This document shows, in pieces, positions 40,147 to 44,096 of a DNA stretch of 44,096 nucleotides. The position numbers were made by a program, and so were the translations under genes. Positions within the stretch are counted from its first letter, which is position 1. Each line of letters begins with the position of its first letter. The stretch spans positions 1 through 44,096 of the forward strand of contig CAXYYC010000022.1 in assembly GCA_964293815.1 (NCBI GenBank). Direction: 5' to 3'. The stretch comes from CTSOIL-112 sp964293815. Its GTDB lineage: Bacteria > Pseudomonadota > Gammaproteobacteria > Burkholderiales > Burkholderiaceae. The notes beneath the pieces were generated by a model, which was not told the origin of the DNA, ran no database searches, and was given only the letters and a program-made list of their open reading frames with translations.

Positions 40147-41253
40147 ATGTCTTTGACTGTGCGTCATACGCTAATTGAACAAGTAATCGCTGAAGGCGTC
40201 GCCATCGGCGCCAGTGATATCCACCTTTCACCCAATCATCCGCCGGTTTTTCGAGTGGCGGGGCAGTTGTGCACTTTGGACAAATGTGCGTCGCCGGTAT
40301 CAGTAGCACAGATTGCTGAATTGGTTCAGCAGTTGGCGTCGTTTCAAGCCAATCCAGACAGTGCTACACAAACCATGCACCCCTCAGCAGTCAATCAGCA
40401 AACTTTGCAAAGCCAACAGTCGCATTTCACTTTGGATGAGCCGGATCTGCGCACGCGCGCTCGTGTCACGGTATATCCGACGACTCAGGGGCAGACCTTG
40501 GCCTTGCGCTTGCTCTCGCAGAGTGCGCCGATGCCGGATGCCATCATGATGCCGGAGTTTTTACGGCAGTTATCACCGTTCTCCAGTGGCTTGGTGTTGG
40601 TCACGGGGCCGACCGGTAGCGGCAAATCCACCACGTTGGCCAGTTGGATTGCGCGCTGCAACAAGCAATTTGCCAGCCACATCATCACGATTGAGGATCC
40701 GATTGAGTATGTGTTTGCGCATGATAAGGGTTTGGTGCATCAATGCGAGCTGAGCACGCATTTTGGCGGTTACCACGATGCCTTGACCGATATTTTGCGA
40801 CGTGATCCCGATGTGTTGATGCTGGGTGAGTTGCGCGATTTGGCCAGCGTGGAGTTGGCTTTGCGCGCGGCGGAAACAGGGCATTTGGTTTTGGGCACTT
40901 TGCACAGTGCGAATGCGGTGGATGCTGTTTCGCGCATGGTGGATATTTTCCCCGCACAAAGCCGCAGTTTTATCCGACATATGCTCTCAACGGTCTTGCT
41001 GGGTGTGGTGTCGCAGCGTTTATTGCCTTCTAATCATGCCAAGGCGAAACAAGGCCGCGTCGCCAATTATGAGGTTTTAACCACAACCACGGCGGTGAAA
41101 CATTTGATTAGTGAGCAAAAAGAAGTACAATTACAGGCCGTCATGCAAACAGGGGTGGCACACAAGATGTTTACATTTGAACAGCACCATCAGGGTTTGA
41201 TAGAAAATGGCTGGATCAGCCCTTATCCTGATATCAAACAAAGGGTTTATTGA
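40147..41253 (+). CDS. PilT/PilU-like type IV pilus retraction ATPase
   Basis: 368 aa. A secretion-type hexameric ATPase with Walker A GPTGSGKST (154-162), Asp box ITIEDPIEY (180-188), Walker B DVLMLGEL (222-229) and His box ETGHLVLGTLH (243-253). The N-terminal PAS-like domain (about 5-125) begins with GASDIHLSPNHPPVFRVAG, as in PilT. The C-terminal AVKHLISEQKEVQLQAVMQTG corresponds to the PilT AIRNLIRE retraction region but is diverged. No other pilus gene is nearby, so it is probably a stand-alone PilT/PilU paralogue. Confidence 0.88.
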   Translation: MSLTVRHTLIEQVIAEGVAIGASDIHLSPNHPPVFRVAGQLCTLDKCASPVSVAQIAELVQQLASFQANPDSATQTMHPSAVNQQTLQSQQSHFTLDEPDLRTRARVTVYPTTQGQTLALRLLSQSAPMPDAIMMPEFLRQLSPFSSGLVLVTGPTGSGKSTTLASWIARCNKQFASHIITIEDPIEYVFAHDKGLVHQCELSTHFGGYHDALTDILRRDPDVLMLGELRDLASVELALRAAETGHLVLGTLHSANAVDAVSRMVDIFPAQSRSFIRHMLSTVLLGVVSQRLLPSNHAKAKQGRVANYEVLTTTTAVKHLISEQKEVQLQAVMQTGVAHKMFTFEQHHQGLIENGWISPYPDIKQRVY

Positions 41254-41304
41254 CTGCATAGGCATCGCACTGATGCCAAAGCGTGTCGATATACATAGCT
41301 TTTT

Positions 41305-41802
41305 ATGAGCCAACAGATTTTTTCAGATTTCACTGTCAAAGATCATCAGGGACAAGCGGTTTCGCTCAAGTCCTATCAAAATTGCGTGGTATTGGCGGTC
41401 AATACCGCCAGCGCGTGTGGCTTTACGCCACAATACGCCGAGTTGCAGGCTTTGCACGAGCGCTATCATGCGCGTGGTTTACGCGTCATCGCTTTTCCGT
41501 GCAATCAATTTCTCAAGCAAGAATCCGGCTCGAATGAAGAGATTCAAACCTTCTGCGAGCGTTTTTCTGTGACTTTTCCCGTGATGGACAAAATCGAGGT
41601 GAATGGCGCCCATGCCGATCCGCTGTGGCAGTGGATGAAAGCCCGTGCCCCAGGGATTTTAGGCAGCAGCGCCATCAAATGGAACTTCACCAAATTTTTA
41701 ATTGCTCGCGACGGTAAAAGTATCGAGCGCTTTGCGCCGAAAACGCCGCCGTTGCAACTTAGCGACCATATTGAGGCCTTGTTAGCCCAATCATCTGATT
41801 AA
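41305..41802 (+). CDS. Glutathione peroxidase family protein
   Basis: 165 aa, of the small Cys-type family (BtuE/Gpx-like). The peroxidatic Cys38 is in VNTASACGFTPQY, the Gln in FPCNQF (about 68) and the Trp in IKWNFTKF complete the active-site tetrad. A second cysteine at 66 and one in TFCERF are candidates for resolving via thioredoxin. It reduces hydroperoxides in the cytoplasm. It stands alone between the PilT-like and kup genes. Confidence 0.93.
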   Translation: MSQQIFSDFTVKDHQGQAVSLKSYQNCVVLAVNTASACGFTPQYAELQALHERYHARGLRVIAFPCNQFLKQESGSNEEIQTFCERFSVTFPVMDKIEVNGAHADPLWQWMKARAPGILGSSAIKWNFTKFLIARDGKSIERFAPKTPPLQLSDHIEALLAQSSD

Positions 41803-41837
41803 TTCAATTAAACCTTGATTCGCATTCGAGAATAAAT

Positions 41838-43733
41838 ATGAACACAGCACATACTTCCGATCATCATTTACCCGGCAAGCAGGCGTTACACGCTTTGGCA
41901 TTGGCCGCATTAGGCATTGTGTTTGGTGACATCGGTACCAGTCCTCTGTACTCCATGAAAGAGAGTTTGGGTGAACATTATCAGCTCGCGCATGATTTAC
42001 CAACCATCATGGGGATTTTGTCCTTGCTGGTTTGGTCTTTGGTTTTAGTCGTGTCGGTGAAGTATGTGACCTTCATCATGCGCGCGGATAATAACGGCGA
42101 GGGCGGTATTTTGGCCTTGATGGCCTTGACTTTGCGCGGCAAAGAAGGCAATCCGAATTATCGCTGGGTGCTGATTGTCGGGATGCTCGGTGCGTCGTTG
42201 TTCTATGGTGACTCGGTGATTACGCCGGCGGTGTCGATACTCTCGGCGGTCGAAGGTTTAAATGTAGTCTCTCCGAATTTGGAACCCTATGTATTGCCTA
42301 TTTCTGTGGTGATTATTATTGCTTTATTCTCGATGCAACGGCATGGTACATCGCTGATCGGTAAATTTTTCGGTCCGATTTGTGTGTTGTGGTTTTTGAG
42401 CTTGGCTGGTTTCGGTTTTGCACAAATTATTCAGCATCCAGAGATTTTTAAGGCGGTTAGCCCGCATTATGCTGTTGAATTTTTTATCAATAATCAAGGC
42501 AAGGCCTTTTTGGTCATGGGTTCGGTGTTCTTGGCGGTTACGGGCGGTGAAGCCTTGTATGCGGACATGGGGCATTTTGGCCGCAAGCCGATTATTTTTG
42601 CGTGGTATGGCTTGGTCTTGCCTTCATTGTTGATTAACTACTTTGGTCAAGGCGCGTATTTACTGGGTAATCCCGACGGTGCCGCCAATCCGTTTTTCAT
42701 GATGTTGCCACAATGGGCGCTGATACCTATGGTGCTGATGGCGACTGCGGCAACGATTATCGCATCACAAGCGGTGATCTCCGGTGCGTTTTCACTGACC
42801 AGCGCGGCGATGCAACTGGGTTATTGCCCGCGTCTGAAAATCGTACACACCAATGCGAGCGAGCGCGGTCAAATCTATGTGCCGTTTGTGAATTGGTTGC
42901 TCTGCGGTTTTGTGCTGTTTGCGGTATTTTTCTTTAAAACTTCCAGCAATCTGGCGGCGGCGTATGGTATCGCGGTGACGACGACGATGCTGATCGATGA
43001 CTTTTTGCTGCTCGTGGTGATGTTGACCATTTGGAAATGGTCAAAGCCGATTTCATTCGCGGTTTTTGGCGCGTTATTGTTCTTGGATGCTTCTTTCTGG
43101 GGCGCAAATTTGGCAAAATTTGTCGATGGTGGCTGGTTCCCTGCGCTGTTGGGCTTGATTGTGTTCACGATTTTGATGACTTGGAAACGCGGTAAGGATT
43201 TGGTTCATCAACGCACCGATGGGGTTAATCTACCGTTGGAACCGTTTATCCAAAGTATTCTGGCATATCCGCCACAGCGGGTTGAGGGTACGGCCGTATT
43301 TATGAATTCGGATTTGTCTATGGTTCCGAGCTCGTTGTTGCATAATTTGAAACACAACCGTGTGCTGCATGAGCGTGTGGTGTTCATGAGTCTGCGCACC
43401 GAGGATATTCCGTTTGTCGCGGAAAATGAAAAGCTGGATATCAAGGAAATTGGCAAAGATATTTATGTGGTTCATGGCTTTTATGGTTTTAAAGAAGAAC
43501 CAAGCTTGGACGATATCATGACGCGCTGTGCCAAACACGGCCTGAAAATGGAGGTGATGGATACCTCATTCTTCCTCAATCGTGAAACCGTGATTCCGAG
43601 CAATTTGCCGGGCATGGCCTTGTGGCGTGAAAAACTGTTTGCCCTGATGATGCGCAACTCCGTTCGCGTGACCGACCACTTCAAAATTCCGGCCAACCGC
43701 GTGGTGGAAATGGGCACACAGATTGAAATTTAA
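41838..43733 (+). CDS. kup: Low-affinity potassium uptake protein Kup
   Basis: 631 aa; E. coli Kup has 622. About twelve hydrophobic segments (roughly residues 15-460) and a cytoplasmic C-terminal domain of about 170 residues. Family signatures are ALAALGIVFGDIGTSPLYSMKE at the N-terminus and GGEALYADMGHFG near 240. It is a proton-coupled potassium importer of the KUP/HAK type. The spacer to hom holds a hairpin at 43831-43860. Confidence 0.95.
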   Translation: MNTAHTSDHHLPGKQALHALALAALGIVFGDIGTSPLYSMKESLGEHYQLAHDLPTIMGILSLLVWSLVLVVSVKYVTFIMRADNNGEGGILALMALTLRGKEGNPNYRWVLIVGMLGASLFYGDSVITPAVSILSAVEGLNVVSPNLEPYVLPISVVIIIALFSMQRHGTSLIGKFFGPICVLWFLSLAGFGFAQIIQHPEIFKAVSPHYAVEFFINNQGKAFLVMGSVFLAVTGGEALYADMGHFGRKPIIFAWYGLVLPSLLINYFGQGAYLLGNPDGAANPFFMMLPQWALIPMVLMATAATIIASQAVISGAFSLTSAAMQLGYCPRLKIVHTNASERGQIYVPFVNWLLCGFVLFAVFFFKTSSNLAAAYGIAVTTTMLIDDFLLLVVMLTIWKWSKPISFAVFGALLFLDASFWGANLAKFVDGGWFPALLGLIVFTILMTWKRGKDLVHQRTDGVNLPLEPFIQSILAYPPQRVEGTAVFMNSDLSMVPSSLLHNLKHNRVLHERVVFMSLRTEDIPFVAENEKLDIKEIGKDIYVVHGFYGFKEEPSLDDIMTRCAKHGLKMEVMDTSFFLNRETVIPSNLPGMALWREKLFALMMRNSVRVTDHFKIPANRVVEMGTQIEI

Positions 43734-43830
43734 GTGGCTTTGCACACCTGCAAATTGAACGTTGAACGGTCAATTGCAGTAGATAGCAGTAGAGTAAATA
43801 TTGGGAATCGTTTACAATACCCAAGCTCAG

Positions 43831-43860
43831 AAACATGCATGACTCATGTCGTGCATGTTT
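43831..43860. terminator. Hairpin between kup and hom
   Basis: AAACATGCA (43831-43839) and TGCATGTTT (43852-43860) form a 9-bp stem followed by TGTTG. It may end kup transcripts. Too little U-rich tail follows for full confidence. Confidence 0.55.
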
Positions 43861-43887
43861 TGTTGTATTAAGGAAAAGAACCGTATT

Positions 43888-44096
43888 ATGAAACCGATTA
43901 AAATTGGCATTGCAGGCATGGGCACCGTGGCATCCGGTGTGGTCAAAGTTTTGGAACGCAATCAGGCGGAAATCACTCGCCGCGCAGGACGCGGCATTGA
44001 AGTGGCAGTGGTGTGCGAGCGCACGCCCGGCCGCGCGGCGCATCTGGAAGAGCGTGGCGTTGAGGTGATTAACGGTTTGTCCCAATTGGCTTCGCA
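43888..44096 (+). CDS. hom: Homoserine dehydrogenase, 5' part (window ends inside)
   Basis: The first 69 codons are visible. MKPIKIGIAGMGTVASGVVKVLERN is the NAD(P)-binding Rossmann start of homoserine dehydrogenase, followed by EVAVVCERTPGRA. ATG at 43888 has AAGGAA about 12 nt upstream. The enzyme reduces aspartate semialdehyde to homoserine in threonine and methionine synthesis. The rest lies beyond the window. Confidence 0.9.
   Translation, partial: MKPIKIGIAGMGTVASGVVKVLERNQAEITRRAGRGIEVAVVCERTPGRAAHLEERGVEVINGLSQLAS

Overview
This 44 kb window looks like chromosomal DNA from a betaproteobacterium of moderate GC content, judged by eye. The main evidence is gene order: metK is divergent from two LpxL-type acyltransferase genes, followed by dapF, a DUF484 gene and xerC, and then ybeD-lipB-lipA. 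The bcp-phoH-tag cluster next to an Mth938-like gene and alaA fits as well. Genus cannot be assigned from the sequence alone. No rRNA, tRNA or CRISPR array was seen.

Layout. (1) 1-2300: two AT-rich accessory genes, a TerB-like protein and a membrane protein with an HNH-like motif, followed by palindromic repeats. (2) 2419-9682: DNA repair, PIN-PhoH, peroxiredoxin, Mth938-like, alaA, nitrilase and an orphan trpB. (3) 9719-10240: a gene-free patch of nested palindromes. (4) 10241-12774: GNAT, FosX-type and pyrimidine-dimer glycosylase genes, then a PliI-like lipoprotein. (5) 12860-17349: DUF3955, then zinc uptake (zur, a 46-residue membrane ORF, znuC, znuB, znuA) and a lipoprotein. (6) 17698-23937: Entner-Doudoroff genes, with edd-PTP-eda-SMP30 divergent from zwf-hexR. 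(7) 24141-26515: a mobile mosaic holding a truncated integron cassette, an IS110 element with a readable bridge RNA, and tandem 193-bp repeats. (8) 26516-29678: CWC/DUF5522, PP-loop ATPase, glycerate kinase and two unknown genes. (9) 29743-44096: metK; lipid A, lysine/peptidoglycan and lipoate genes; tldD; PAP2; a PilT-like ATPase; gpx; kup; and the start of hom.

How genes work together. Zwf makes 6-phosphogluconolactone, which the SMP-30 protein could hydrolyse because no pgl gene is visible here. Edd and Eda then yield pyruvate and glyceraldehyde-3-phosphate, and HexR is the likely repressor. Zur probably controls its own promoter through a palindrome overlapping a perfect -10 box. ZnuCBA imports zinc, and both the ATPase tail and the binding protein are His-rich.

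The most striking signal is the IS110 element at 24750-25938. Its ends can be placed to the base because the interrupted repeat exists intact nearby, and the non-coding leader contains short stretches matching both the target and the element's own ends, in the arrangement expected for a bridge RNA. Immediately to its left lies a solitary integron cassette whose attC has lost its right end. At the left edge of the window, the TerB-like and HNH/membrane gene pair is the best candidate for an uncharacterised system.
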